Of a stretch of 64,000 bases of DNA, positions 37,124-44,984 are shown one piece after another. The DNA is from Micromonospora sp. BL4. Lineage in GTDB: Bacteria > Actinomycetota > Actinomycetes > Mycobacteriales > Micromonosporaceae. The stretch covers positions 20,663 to 84,662 of the forward strand of contig NZ_RCVJ01000137.1 in NCBI RefSeq assembly GCF_003667505.1, written 5' to 3'. The position numbers and the translations under genes are program-made. A model generated the notes under the pieces. It was not told where the DNA came from, made no database searches, and saw only the letters and a program-made list of their open reading frames with translations. Each line of letters starts with the position of its first letter. The stretch's first letter is position 1.

Positions 37124-38026
37124 GTGTCGTCACCAACCACCACCCGTCCCCGTTCCATGGCCGCCCGAGCCGCCCGGCTCGCGATGGCCGCCGCCCTGGT
37201 CGCCGGCGGTCTCCTGGCCGGACCCTCCGGCGCCGCGCAGGCGGCGGAGAACCCGTACGAGCGGGGCCCCGCCCCGACCACCGCGATCCTGGAGGCCAGC
37301 CGCGGTCCCTTCGCCACGTCCTCGCAGAACGTGTCCTCGCTCAGCGTCTCCGGCTTCGGCGGCGGCGTCATCTACTACCCGACCAGCACCAGCGAGGGGA
37401 CGTTCGGCGCCATCGCCATCTCGCCGGGCTTCACCGCCGCCTGGTCCAGCATCAGCTGGCTCGGGCCGCGGCTCGCCTCGCACGGCTTCGTGGTGATCGG
37501 CATCGAGACCAACTCCCGACTGGACCAGCCGGACAGCCGGGGCCGCCAACTGCTCGCCGCGCTCGACTACCTGGTCGAGCGCAGCTCGGTGCGTACCCGG
37601 ATCGACGGCAGTCGGCTCGCGGTCGCCGGCCACTCGATGGGCGGCGGCGGCAGCCTGGAGGCGGCCTCCGCGCGGCCGTCGTTGCAGGCGGCGGTGCCGC
37701 TCGCGCCGTGGAACACCGACAAGAGCTGGTCCGAGCTGCGGGTGCCCACCCTGATCATCGGCGGCGAGAGCGACACCGTCGCCCCGGTCTCGTCGCACTC
37801 GGAGCCGTTCTACAACAGCATCCCGGCCTCCGCCGAGAAGGCGTACCTGGAGCTGAACGGGGCGAGCCACTTCTTCCCGCAGTCGGTGAACACGCCGACC
37901 GCGCGGCAGATGGTGGCCTGGCTGAAGCGGTTCGTCGACAACGACACCCGCTACGAGCCCTTCCTCTGCCCGGGGCCGAGCGGCCTGCAGATCGAGGAGT
38001 ACCGCAACACCTGCCCCAGCGCCTGA
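37124..38026 (+). CDS. Secreted cutinase/polyester hydrolase, TfCut2/PET-hydrolase-like
   Basis: A 300-residue exoenzyme with a ~40-residue signal ending near [12 protein letters not shown]. The mature part tracks Thermobifida cutinases: [54 protein letters not shown], Ser171 in GHSMGGGG, Asp217 in GGESDTVAP, His249 in GASHFFP. The Ser-Asp-His spacings of 46 and 32 equal those of TfCut2 (130/176/208, from memory). WNTDK, an aromatic substrate-site motif, is kept; the oxyanion-side residue is Ala-Ala-Trp in place of the usual Tyr-Gln-Ser. C-terminal cysteines (FLCPGP, RNTCPSA) form the usual disulfide. The GTG at 37124 was preferred (GGGAG 8 nt upstream); 37115 and 37157 are alternatives. It is expected to cleave cutin and synthetic polyesters outside the cell. 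Confidence 0.9.
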   Translation: MSSPTTTRPRSMAARAARLAMAAALVAGGLLAGPSGAAQAAENPYERGPAPTTAILEASRGPFATSSQNVSSLSVSGFGGGVIYYPTSTSEGTFGAIAISPGFTAAWSSISWLGPRLASHGFVVIGIETNSRLDQPDSRGRQLLAALDYLVERSSVRTRIDGSRLAVAGHSMGGGGSLEAASARPSLQAAVPLAPWNTDKSWSELRVPTLIIGGESDTVAPVSSHSEPFYNSIPASAEKAYLELNGASHFFPQSVNTPTARQMVAWLKRFVDNDTRYEPFLCPGPSGLQIEEYRNTCPSA

Positions 38027-38034
38027 GCGTGACC

Positions 38035-38065
38035 ACGGGGCGGTCGCCGGTGGCGGCCGCCCCGT
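38035..38065 (+). terminator. Terminator hairpin after the cutinase
   Basis: ACGGGGCGG (38035-38043) pairs with CCGCCCCGT (38057-38065) across a 13-nt GC-rich loop. Confidence 0.6.
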
Positions 38066-38094
38066 CCGCGTGTCTGATGCGGGCATTGAAGGTC

Positions 38095-38131
38095 TTGACG
38101 CGGTACCCGAGAAACGTACACTGCGAGTGTA
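38095..38131 (+). promoter_or_regulatory. Promoter and operator of the Liv-type importer operon
   Basis: TTGACG (38095-38100), 16 nt, TACACT (38117-38122) is a good vegetative promoter. The -10 box is half of the inverted repeat TACACT-GCG-AGTGTA (38117-38131), so a repressor there would block RNA polymerase directly. Confidence 0.65.
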
Positions 38132-38162
38132 AATAACACCCGCCACAACAGAGGGATGGGTG

Positions 38163-38948
38163 ATGGATCGCGGTCTCGAACTACACCACATCGGCGTACG
38201 TTTCGGCGGCCTCACCGCCCTCGACGACGTGTCGCTGCGGGTGGCACCCAACCGGGTGGTGGGCGTCATCGGGCCCAACGGCGCCGGCAAGACCACGTTG
38301 TTCAACGTGATCTGCGGCTTCGTCGCGCCGGAGACGGGATCGCTCACCCTCGACGGCCAGCCGCTGCGGCCACGACCGCACCGGCTGACCCGGCTCGGCA
38401 TCGCCCGGACCCTGCAGGGGACCGGGCTCTTCGCCGGGCTCACCGTGCTGGAGAACGTGATGACCGGCGCCTCGCACACCGCACGGGCCGGCTTCGTCCC
38501 GGCGTTGCTCGGTCTGCCCAGCAGCGACCGTGACGAGCGACGGCTGCGCCAGCACGCCCTGGACATCCTCGACGACCTGGGCATCGCCGGGCACGCCGAC
38601 GCCGCGCCGACCACCCTGCCCTTCGCCGTACGCCAGCGGGTCGCCCTGGCCCGCGCGCTCGCCGCCCGGCCCCGGCTGCTCCTGCTCGACGAACCCGCCG
38701 GTGGTCTCGGGGCCGACGACATCACCGAGCTGGCGGAGCTGGTTCGGCAGCTTCCCCGGCGGGACGCCGACCCCTGCGCGGTGCTGCTGGTCGAGCACCA
38801 CATGGACCTGGTGATGGCCGTCTGCGACGAGATCGTGGTGCTGGACTTCGGCAAGGTGATCGCCGCCGGCCCGCCCGACGAGATCCGCGACGACCCGGCG
38901 GTCACCGACGCCTATCTCGGAGCCGCCGTCGACGAGGTCACCACGTGA
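38163..38948 (+). CDS. livG: Branched-chain amino acid-type ABC importer, ATPase 1
   Basis: A 261-residue ATPase with Walker A GPNGAGKTT (~38), FGGLTALDDVSL and the LivG-type GIARTLQGTGLFAGLTVLENV. Walker B is LLLLDEPAGGL. The signature motif region is LPFAVRQRVALAR, unusual in lacking LSGGQ. The ATG at 38163 follows AGGGA. The stop codon overlaps the first copy of a 62-bp repeat. It energises uptake by the LivHM-like permease; the solute is not necessarily an amino acid. Confidence 0.87.
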   Translation: MDRGLELHHIGVRFGGLTALDDVSLRVAPNRVVGVIGPNGAGKTTLFNVICGFVAPETGSLTLDGQPLRPRPHRLTRLGIARTLQGTGLFAGLTVLENVMTGASHTARAGFVPALLGLPSSDRDERRLRQHALDILDDLGIAGHADAAPTTLPFAVRQRVALARALAARPRLLLLDEPAGGLGADDITELAELVRQLPRRDADPCAVLLVEHHMDLVMAVCDEIVVLDFGKVIAAGPPDEIRDDPAVTDAYLGAAVDEVTT

Positions 38949-39121
38949 GCGCGAGGAGTGAGCCGGGTTTGCGAGCCCCGCAGTCGCGAACGAAAGGCGG
39001 CACCCCGTGAGCGCGAGGAGTGAGCCGGGTTTGCGAGCCCCGCAGTCGCGAACGAAAGGCGGCACCCCGTGAGCGCGAGGAGTGAGCCGGGTTTGCGAGC
39101 CCCGCAGTCGCGAACGGAAGA
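38945..39121. repeat. 62-bp tandem repeat, nearly three copies
   Basis: Three copies start at 38945, 39007 and 39069, each beginning GTGAGCGCGAGGAGTGAGCC. Copies 1 and 2 are identical over 62 bp and copy 3 matches for the first ~47 bp. Each full copy encodes a 21-residue mini-ORF (MSARSEPGLRAPQSRTKGGT plus P) ending in a TGA that overlaps the next GTG, and carries AAAGG 9 nt before that GTG. The third copy's GTG is the start of the next ATPase gene. I recall similar repeats scattered in Micromonospora genomes. Confidence 0.9.
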
Positions 39122-39851
39122 TGACACCACCAGCGCCTCCGACCTGCTCGTGGTGCGCGGGTTGGTGGCCGGGTACGGCGCCGCGCCCGTGCTCCAGGCC
39201 ATCGATCTCACCGTCCCGGCCGGCACCATCGCCGCGGTGGTCGGCGCGAACGGCGCCGGCAAGACCACTCTGCTGCGCGCGCTCTCCGGCATGATCCGTC
39301 CCGTCGCCGGCCAGGTCCTTCTCGCCGGGGAGGACCTGCGTGGGACGCCGGTGGAGCAGCTCGTCCGGCGCGGCATGGCGCACGTGCCGGAGGGGCGGGG
39401 CGTGATCAGCGAGCTCACCGTCGACGAGAATCTGCGGCTCGGCGGGCTGTGGCGACGCGACCGGGCCGACGCCGGTCGCGCCCTCGACGAGGTCTATGAG
39501 CTGTTCGAGCCGCTGGCCCGGCGCCGTCGGCATCTCGGCCATCAGCTCTCCGGTGGCGAGCGTCAGATGCTGGCGCTCGGCCGGGCGCTGGTCGGCCGGC
39601 CCCGCCTGCTGCTGCTCGACGAGCCGTCGCTCGGCCTGGCGCCGCGGGTGGTGGCCCGGACGATGGCTCTGCTCCGTCAACTACGCGACCAGACCGGCCT
39701 GACCGTGCTGCTGGTCGAGCAGAACGTGCGGAGCGCGCTCGCCATCGCCGACCAGGGCGTGGTGATGTCCCTCGGCCGGGTGGTGACCGCCGCCCCGGCC
39801 GCCACGCTCCGCGACGACGTCGAGCTGCGGCACGCGTACCTCGGTTTCTGA
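39069..39851 (+). CDS. livF: Branched-chain amino acid-type ABC importer, ATPase 2
   Basis: A 260-residue ATPase. Walker A is GANGAGKTT (~60), signature LSGGERQMLALGR, Walker B LLLLDEPSLGLAP, and the LivF-type MAHVPEGRGVISELTVDENL is present. The first 16 residues (MSARSEPGLRAPQSRT) come from the upstream tandem repeat and are not part of the family fold, which begins near LLVVRGLVAGYG. The repeat has thus provided a new start codon and N-terminal tail. An internal start near 39147 is possible. It pairs with LivG below the LivHM permeases. Confidence 0.87.
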   Translation: MSARSEPGLRAPQSRTEDDTTSASDLLVVRGLVAGYGAAPVLQAIDLTVPAGTIAAVVGANGAGKTTLLRALSGMIRPVAGQVLLAGEDLRGTPVEQLVRRGMAHVPEGRGVISELTVDENLRLGGLWRRDRADAGRALDEVYELFEPLARRRRHLGHQLSGGERQMLALGRALVGRPRLLLLDEPSLGLAPRVVARTMALLRQLRDQTGLTVLLVEQNVRSALAIADQGVVMSLGRVVTAAPAATLRDDVELRHAYLGF

Positions 39852-39881
39852 CCACCACCTCGTCCCCAGAAAGGAGGACTG

Positions 39882-40760
39882 TTGGACCGCTTCGTCTTCC
39901 TCACCATCGACGGCCTGTCCCGGGGCGCGGTGTACGCCGCGTTCGCGCTGGCCCTGGTGCTCATCTGGCGGGCGGCGCGGGTCGTCAACTTCGCCCAGGG
40001 GGCGATGGCCGTCGCCGCCGCGTACGTCGCCTACACCGTGTCCGCCGAGACCGGCTCGTACTGGCTGGGCTTCGTGGTCGCCATCGTCGCCGGGCTGCTG
40101 CTCGGCGCGCTGGTCGACCGTGCCGTGATGCGCTTCGTGGACCACACGTCGCCGCTCAACCCGGTGATCGTCGCGCTCGGGCTGGTGCTGCTGATCCAGG
40201 CTGTCCTGGGCATGGTGTACGGCAGCGAGTTCCGGCCCGCCGAGGCGCCGTTCAGCCGGTCCGCCCTCAGTGTGGGCGGGGTCGCCGTGCTCTCGCCGTA
40301 CGACCTGTTCGTCTTCGCGGCGATCGGGGTGGTGGTCAGCGGGCTGGCCTGGATGTTCGCCCGTACCCCGGTCGGGTTGCGGATGCGCGCGGCGGCCTTC
40401 GCCCCCGAGGTCTCCCGTCTGCTCGGCGTCAACGTCGGTGGCATGCTGACCCTCGGGTGGGCGCTCGCGTCGGGCGTGGGCGCGCTGGCCGCCATGCTGG
40501 TCATCCCCACCGAGCTCGGCCTGCACCCGCACGCCATGGACCTGGTCTTCGTCTCGGCGTTCACCGCGGCGGTGGTCGGCGGCCTGGACAGTCCACCAGG
40601 GGCGGTCGTCGGCGGCCTCGTGGTGGGTCTGCTGCTCTCCTACGTCAGCGGCTACGCCGGCAGCGACCTCACGCCGTTGGCGGTGCTGGTCCTGCTGCTG
40701 GCCGTGCTGCTGGTCCGGCCCGGCGGGTTGTTCGCCCCGGTCGCTGCGAGGCGGGTGTGA
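39882..40760 (+). CDS. livH: Liv-type importer permease 1
   Basis: A 292-residue membrane protein with 8 or so helices, starting MDRFVFLTIDGLSRGAVYAAFALALVLIWRA and containing VVNFAQGAMA and GLDSPPGAVVGGLVVG, hallmark LivH motifs. It starts at a TTG preceded by AAGGAGG, which fixes this rare start. GTGA overlap with the next permease. Confidence 0.87.
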   Translation: MDRFVFLTIDGLSRGAVYAAFALALVLIWRAARVVNFAQGAMAVAAAYVAYTVSAETGSYWLGFVVAIVAGLLLGALVDRAVMRFVDHTSPLNPVIVALGLVLLIQAVLGMVYGSEFRPAEAPFSRSALSVGGVAVLSPYDLFVFAAIGVVVSGLAWMFARTPVGLRMRAAAFAPEVSRLLGVNVGGMLTLGWALASGVGALAAMLVIPTELGLHPHAMDLVFVSAFTAAVVGGLDSPPGAVVGGLVVGLLLSYVSGYAGSDLTPLAVLVLLLAVLLVRPGGLFAPVAARRV

Positions 40761-41869
40761 GCGCCACCCGGGCGGCACTGCCGCCGACGCGGGAGCCGGA
40801 CGGCGTCGGCGAGCGTCCGGTCGACCGGCGACGCGGCTCCACCCTGCTGCGCCACCTGACCTTCACGCTGGCCGCCGCGCTGCTGCTAGTCGGGGTCAGC
40901 TACGCCGTCGAGCCGTTCCGCAATTTCCAGCTCGCCACCGTGGCCGCCTACCTCTGTGCCACCGCGGGGCTGACCGTCCTCACCGGGCTCAACGGCCAGC
41001 TCTCGCTGGGGCACGGCGCGTTGATGGCGACCGGTGCGTACACCGTGGCTTTCTGCCAGAACGCGTTCGCCGACCGGGGGATGACCGGTGGTTGGCTGCT
41101 GCCGCTGTCGCTCGGCGCGGCGATCCTCAGCACGGTCGTGGTCGGCGCGGTGGTCGGCGTCGCCGCGGCCCGGCTGCGCGGTCCCTATCTGGCCGGGGTC
41201 ACCCTCGCCGTGGCGATCGTCGTGCCGGCGCTCGCCGTCACCTTCGACGGCGTCTTCAACGGTGAGCAGGGGCTGTCGGTGCCGGTGGAGCCACCACCGG
41301 CGTCGCTCGGCCTCTACTTCCCCTATGAGCGGTGGCAGCTCTGGCTCGCCGGCGCGGCCACCCTGCTCGCCATGTTGCTGCTGGCCAACCTGATCCGCAG
41401 TCGTTTCGGGCGTACCTTCCGGGCGGTCCGCGACGATGAGGTGGCCGCGCGGCTGGCCGGTATCCACGTGGCCCGTACCCAGGTCCTCGCGTTCGTGGTC
41501 AGCGCCGCCACCGCCGGTCTCGGCGGTGCCCTGCTCGCGGTGCTCGCGCAGAGTGTCTCGCCGGGCGCGTTCTCGCTGACCCTGTCGCTCTTCCTGCTGA
41601 TGGCCGTGGTGATCGGCGGTCTGGGTCGCCTCGCGGGCGCGGTGTGGGGGGCCGTGCTGCTCGTCGCCCTGCCCGATCTCACCCATTCCGTGACCGAGTT
41701 GCTGACCCTCTCGCCCGCGGTGGCGCAGCGGCTGGAGGGCAACCTTCCGCTGGCGATCTTCGGAGTGACCCTGATCGTCGTCATGATCGCCGCTCCCGGC
41801 GGTGTGCAGGGTCTGCTGTCGCGTCTGGGTCGGGCGCTGCTGGCCCGGTTGCCGGCCCGGCGTTCCTGA
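40757..41869 (+). CDS. livM: Liv-type importer permease 2
   Basis: A 370-residue permease with a ~40-residue polar N-terminal tail and about nine helices. LTGLNGQLSLGHGALMATGAYT, RSRFGRTFRAVRDDEVAARLAGI (the cytoplasmic EAA-like loop) and GGLGRLAGAVWGA are LivM signatures. It is coupled to the livH stop by GTGA. It forms the heterodimeric pore with LivH. Confidence 0.87.
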   Translation: MSATRAALPPTREPDGVGERPVDRRRGSTLLRHLTFTLAAALLLVGVSYAVEPFRNFQLATVAAYLCATAGLTVLTGLNGQLSLGHGALMATGAYTVAFCQNAFADRGMTGGWLLPLSLGAAILSTVVVGAVVGVAAARLRGPYLAGVTLAVAIVVPALAVTFDGVFNGEQGLSVPVEPPPASLGLYFPYERWQLWLAGAATLLAMLLLANLIRSRFGRTFRAVRDDEVAARLAGIHVARTQVLAFVVSAATAGLGGALLAVLAQSVSPGAFSLTLSLFLLMAVVIGGLGRLAGAVWGAVLLVALPDLTHSVTELLTLSPAVAQRLEGNLPLAIFGVTLIVVMIAAPGGVQGLLSRLGRALLARLPARRS

Positions 41870-41954
41870 GCTGTTCCGGTCCGGCCTCGGCCGGGCGCCC
41901 CACCACCACAGAAGTTCGATTTGAGAACCGGACCGAGAAAGGTCGGTGTTTCCC

Positions 41955-43241
41955 ATGCGCCGTACGGCACGACGCGGTCTCGCGATCGCCAGCACCATCG
42001 CCCTGCTGATCACCACCGTCGGTTGCAGCGGCGACGACGGTTCCGGCCCCGGCGGGGGATCGGTGCCGGGCGTCACCGACACGGAGATCGTCGTCGGCAC
42101 CCACATGCCGCTCACCGGCCCGGCCTCGGCCGGCTACTCCAAGATCGCCCCAGCGACGAAGGCGTACTTCGACTACGTCAACGCCAACGGCGGTGTGCAC
42201 GGTCGGAAGATCACCTACAAGATCATGGACGACGGTTACAACCCGGCGAACACGCAGCAGGTGGTCCGTCAGCTCGTGCTCCAGGACAAGGTCTTCGCCA
42301 TCCTCAACGGCCTCGGTACGCCGACGCACACCGGCGTGCTCGACTTCCTCAAGAGCAACCGGGTGCCCGACCTCTTCGTCGCCTCCGGCAGCCGCAGCTG
42401 GGACCAGCCGGACAAGTATCCCGGCACGTTCGGCTTCAACCCGGACTACACGGTCGAGGGCAAGATCCTCGCCAACTACGCGAAGGCGAACCTGGCCGGC
42501 CAGAAGGTCTGCTTCCTCGGCCAGGACGACGACTTCGGCCGGGACAGCCTGGCCGGGGTGGAGAAGGTGCTCGGCCCGGGGACCGTGGCGGTCAAGCAGA
42601 CCTACGTCACCAGCAACACCAACGTGGCGCCGCAGATCGGCGCGTTCAAGGCGGCCGGTTGCCAGGTCGTCATGCTCGCCACCGTGCCCGGCTTCACCGC
42701 GCTCTCCATCGGCACCGCCGCGCGGCTGGGCTTCAAGCCACAGTGGCTGGTCTCCAACGTCGGCGCCGACCACCCGACGCTGGCCAAGCAGCTCGGCGCC
42801 GCCGCGCCGCTGCTGGAGGGCGTGATCGGCACCAACTACCTGCCCATGCAGAACGACACCGCGAACCCGTGGATCCAGCTCTTCATGAGGATCAACAAGT
42901 CGCACAACGGAGACGCGCCGTTCGACGGCAACACGGTCTACGGCATGTCGGTCGGCTACCTCTTCGTGCAGGTGCTGCTCGCCGCCGGCAAGGACCTCAC
43001 CCGGGAGAAGGTGCTCGAGACCGTGCAGAAGGGCGGCTTCCAGGGCCCCGGGCTGGTGCCGCTGCGCTTCTCCGCCGACGACCACTCCGGCTACGGCGGG
43101 CAGCGGTTGAGCCGGGTGAGCAAGGGAGTGCAGAGCTACTTCGGGCCGGCGTACGAGACGGACGAGGCGGACGGGCCGGTCAACGAGTACTCCGCCGCGC
43201 CGGTGGCGCCGCCGGCGAACGGGGTGCCGACCGTCTCCTGA
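41955..43241 (+). CDS. livK: Liv-type extracellular solute-binding lipoprotein
   Basis: A 428-residue binding protein. The lipobox ITTVGC gives Cys24. The mature part shows the Peripla_BP_6 fold (DTEIVVGTHMPLTGPASAGYSKIAPATKAYFDYVNANGGVHGRKI). ATG 41955 was chosen; a GTG at 41946 sits too close to the AAAGG. It delivers the solute to LivHM. No lysis of substrate identity is possible; this subfamily often binds amides, aromatics or short acids rather than leucine. A 15-bp terminator follows. Confidence 0.87.
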   Translation: MRRTARRGLAIASTIALLITTVGCSGDDGSGPGGGSVPGVTDTEIVVGTHMPLTGPASAGYSKIAPATKAYFDYVNANGGVHGRKITYKIMDDGYNPANTQQVVRQLVLQDKVFAILNGLGTPTHTGVLDFLKSNRVPDLFVASGSRSWDQPDKYPGTFGFNPDYTVEGKILANYAKANLAGQKVCFLGQDDDFGRDSLAGVEKVLGPGTVAVKQTYVTSNTNVAPQIGAFKAAGCQVVMLATVPGFTALSIGTAARLGFKPQWLVSNVGADHPTLAKQLGAAAPLLEGVIGTNYLPMQNDTANPWIQLFMRINKSHNGDAPFDGNTVYGMSVGYLFVQVLLAAGKDLTREKVLETVQKGGFQGPGLVPLRFSADDHSGYGGQRLSRVSKGVQSYFGPAYETDEADGPVNEYSAAPVAPPANGVPTVS

Positions 43242-43261
43242 CCACCCGTACGCCCGGCAGT

Positions 43262-43308
43262 CGACCGGGCGTGGTCGCGCGGCACACCGCCGTGACCACG
43301 CCCGGTCG
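43262..43308 (+). terminator. Terminator of the Liv-type operon
   Basis: CGACCGGGCGTGGTC (43262-43276) is the exact reverse complement of 43294-43308, with a 17-nt loop that can itself fold. Confidence 0.75.
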
Positions 43309-43403
43309 TACGGCTGCCCGCCGCCGTGTCCGCACCTGATCGGCTGCCGGCCGCCGGTCGGCCGGTGCGGGGCTGCCCGAGAGCCGACGTTGCTGCCCCG
43401 ACG

Positions 43404-43452
43404 TTGACCGACACCGATCGCTGCTCCTAGTATCTGCACCGTGAATGCAGAT
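43404..43452 (+). promoter_or_regulatory. Leaderless promoter and 21-bp operator of SDR gene
   Basis: TTGACC (43404-43409), an 18-nt spacer and TAGTAT (43428-43433) put the start point about at the GTG at 43441. ATCTGCA (43432-43438) and TGCAGAT (43446-43452) are perfect arms around 7 nt and overlap both the -10 box and the start codon. Confidence 0.65.
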
Positions 43453-44208
43453 TCAGGTCGGCTCGTGGGCCGGGTCGCCATCGTCACCGGCGCGAGTCGG
43501 GGGATCGGTCTGGCCATCGCCCAGCGCTTGGTGGCCGAGGGCGCGCGGGTGGGTCTGACCGCCCGGCGCCCGGAGGCACTGGCCGAGGCGGTCGCCGCCC
43601 TCGGCGGCCCGGCGTACGCCGTGGCGGTGCCCGGCCGTGCCGACGACGCCGAGCATCGGGCCGCGGCGGTCGGAGAGGTCACCGCCGCGTTCGGTCCGGT
43701 GGACATCCTGGTCAACAACACCGGCATCAACCCCGTGCACGGTCCGCTGATCGGGCTGGACCTGGGAGCGGCGCGCAAGATCCTCGACGTCAACCTGGTC
43801 GCGGCGCTCGGCTGGGTGCAGGAGGTGTGTGCCGCCGGCATGACCGACCGGGGGGGCTGCGTGGTCAACGTCTCGTCCATCGCCGGTCTCGGCCCGTCGC
43901 CCGGCATCGCGTTCTACGGGGTGAGCAAGGCCGCGCTCAACCACCTCACCGCCAGCCTCGCCGCGGAGCTGGGGCCGACCGTCCGGGTCAACGCGGTCGC
44001 CCCCGGCGTGGTGAAGACCCGCTTCGCCGCCGCGCTGTACGAGGGCCGGGAGGACGAGGTCGCCGCGCGATACCCACTCGGACGGCTCGGCCTGCCGCAG
44101 GACGTGGCCGGCGCGGTCGCCTTCCTGGCCTGCGCCGACGCGGCCTGGATCACCGGGCAGACCCTCGTCTGCGACGGCGGCGTCACGCTGACCGGCCGCG
44201 CCGGATGA
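43441..44208 (+). CDS. Short-chain dehydrogenase (FabG-like)
   Basis: A 255-residue classical SDR: TGASRGIG at 16-23, NNTG in ILVNNTGINP (Thr replaces the usual Ala), catalytic Ser in VSSIAG, YGVSK, and the C-terminal PEDVAGAVAFLACADAAWITGQ-type region typical of 3-ketoacyl reductase relatives. It is directly preceded by a strong promoter with the start at or next to the GTG, so the message is leaderless. Downstream TetR, LuxR and acyl-CoA dehydrogenase genes suggest a role in acyl or alcohol catabolism. Confidence 0.87.
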   Translation: MNADSGRLVGRVAIVTGASRGIGLAIAQRLVAEGARVGLTARRPEALAEAVAALGGPAYAVAVPGRADDAEHRAAAVGEVTAAFGPVDILVNNTGINPVHGPLIGLDLGAARKILDVNLVAALGWVQEVCAAGMTDRGGCVVNVSSIAGLGPSPGIAFYGVSKAALNHLTASLAAELGPTVRVNAVAPGVVKTRFAAALYEGREDEVAARYPLGRLGLPQDVAGAVAFLACADAAWITGQTLVCDGGVTLTGRAG

Positions 44209-44222
44209 CGGCCACACGGGTA

Positions 44223-44247
44223 CAGATGATCACCGTTTGTCTAGACT
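44223..44247 (+). promoter_or_regulatory. Operator-like element and -10 box upstream of TetR gene
   Basis: CAGATGA-TCACCGT-TTGTCTA (44223-44243) has imperfect arms around a TCACCG-containing spacer, the same core as the perfect repeat before the acyl-CoA dehydrogenase gene. TAGACT (44242-44247) is a -10-like box. Confidence 0.4.
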
Positions 44248-44269
44248 CGGCGGTGCGTCGGGGGACGTC

Positions 44270-44905
44270 ATGTCGGTGAAGGGGCGGGGACGGATGGACG
44301 GGGTCGAGGTGGCGGGCCGGGTCGACGGGCGGACCGCCCGGGCCGAGCGCACCCGTGTGGCCATCGTCGAGGCGCACCTCGCGCTCATCTCCGAGGGTGA
44401 CCTTCGGCCGACCGGGGAGCGCATCGCCGAGCGGGCCGGCATCTCGCTGCGGACCCTCTGGACCAACTTCAAGGACATGGAGACCCTCTTCGAGGCGAGC
44501 GGCGCGGAGGTGCTCCGTCAGCAGGACGCGGCCTACCGGCCGATCTCGACCGGGTTGCCGCTGGCGAAGCGGATCGACGCGTATTGCCGGCAACGGGCCC
44601 GGCTGCTTCAGCTCATCGCGCCGTCGGCGCGGGCCGCGCAGATGCGCGAGCCGGTCTCCGACCAGTTGCACCGCAATCGCCTCAAGCACATCGACCGGGT
44701 CCGGGACGAGGTCGAGCAGCTCTTCGCCGCCGAGCTGGCGCAGGCCGGCCAGGGGCGGGAGCAGGTGCTCAACGCCCTGGTGGCGGCCAGCATGTGGCCG
44801 GCCTGGTCGATGTTGCGCGACGGCCTGGAGCTGGGTGTGGACCAGGCCCGCGGGGTCATGGCGCGTACGGTGGGCGCCCTGCTGGCCGAGGTGACGGCCG
44901 GCTGA
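44270..44905 (+). CDS. TetR-family regulator
   Basis: A 211-residue TetR protein with HTH near 25-70 (VAIVEAHLALISEGDLRPTGERIAERAGISLRTLWTNF). The all-helical C-terminal domain is of the kind found near acyl-CoA genes. ATG 44270 has GGGGGA close upstream; ATG 44294 is possible. It lies between the SDR and the LuxR gene, all rightward, and may control them and the acyl-CoA dehydrogenase through the inverted repeats described separately. Confidence 0.82.
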   Translation: MSVKGRGRMDGVEVAGRVDGRTARAERTRVAIVEAHLALISEGDLRPTGERIAERAGISLRTLWTNFKDMETLFEASGAEVLRQQDAAYRPISTGLPLAKRIDAYCRQRARLLQLIAPSARAAQMREPVSDQLHRNRLKHIDRVRDEVEQLFAAELAQAGQGREQVLNALVAASMWPAWSMLRDGLELGVDQARGVMARTVGALLAEVTAG

Positions 44906-44967
44906 CGCCGGCCCTCGGCACGGTGTCGCCCACCTCTTTCCATCCGGTTACCAATAGGTGACACTGA

Positions 44968-44984
44968 ATGCATGGTTACTGCAT
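44968..44984 (+). promoter_or_regulatory. Inverted repeat ATGCA-N7-TGCAT at the LuxR gene start
   Basis: ATGCA (44968-44972) and TGCAT (44980-44984) surround TGGTTAC and overlap the ATG. The TGCA-N7-TGCA core is the same as in the operator over the SDR start at 43432-43452. GACACT just upstream could be a -10 box. Confidence 0.45.

Noticed and set aside
39069..39116. LivF N-terminal 16 residues as a signal peptide or functional domain
   Set aside because: They are encoded entirely by the tandem repeat and have no hydrophobic core; they are a by-product of the repeat.
38945..39121. CRISPR-like array
   Set aside because: The units are head-to-tail tandem copies with no unique spacers and carry start codons; no cas genes are nearby.
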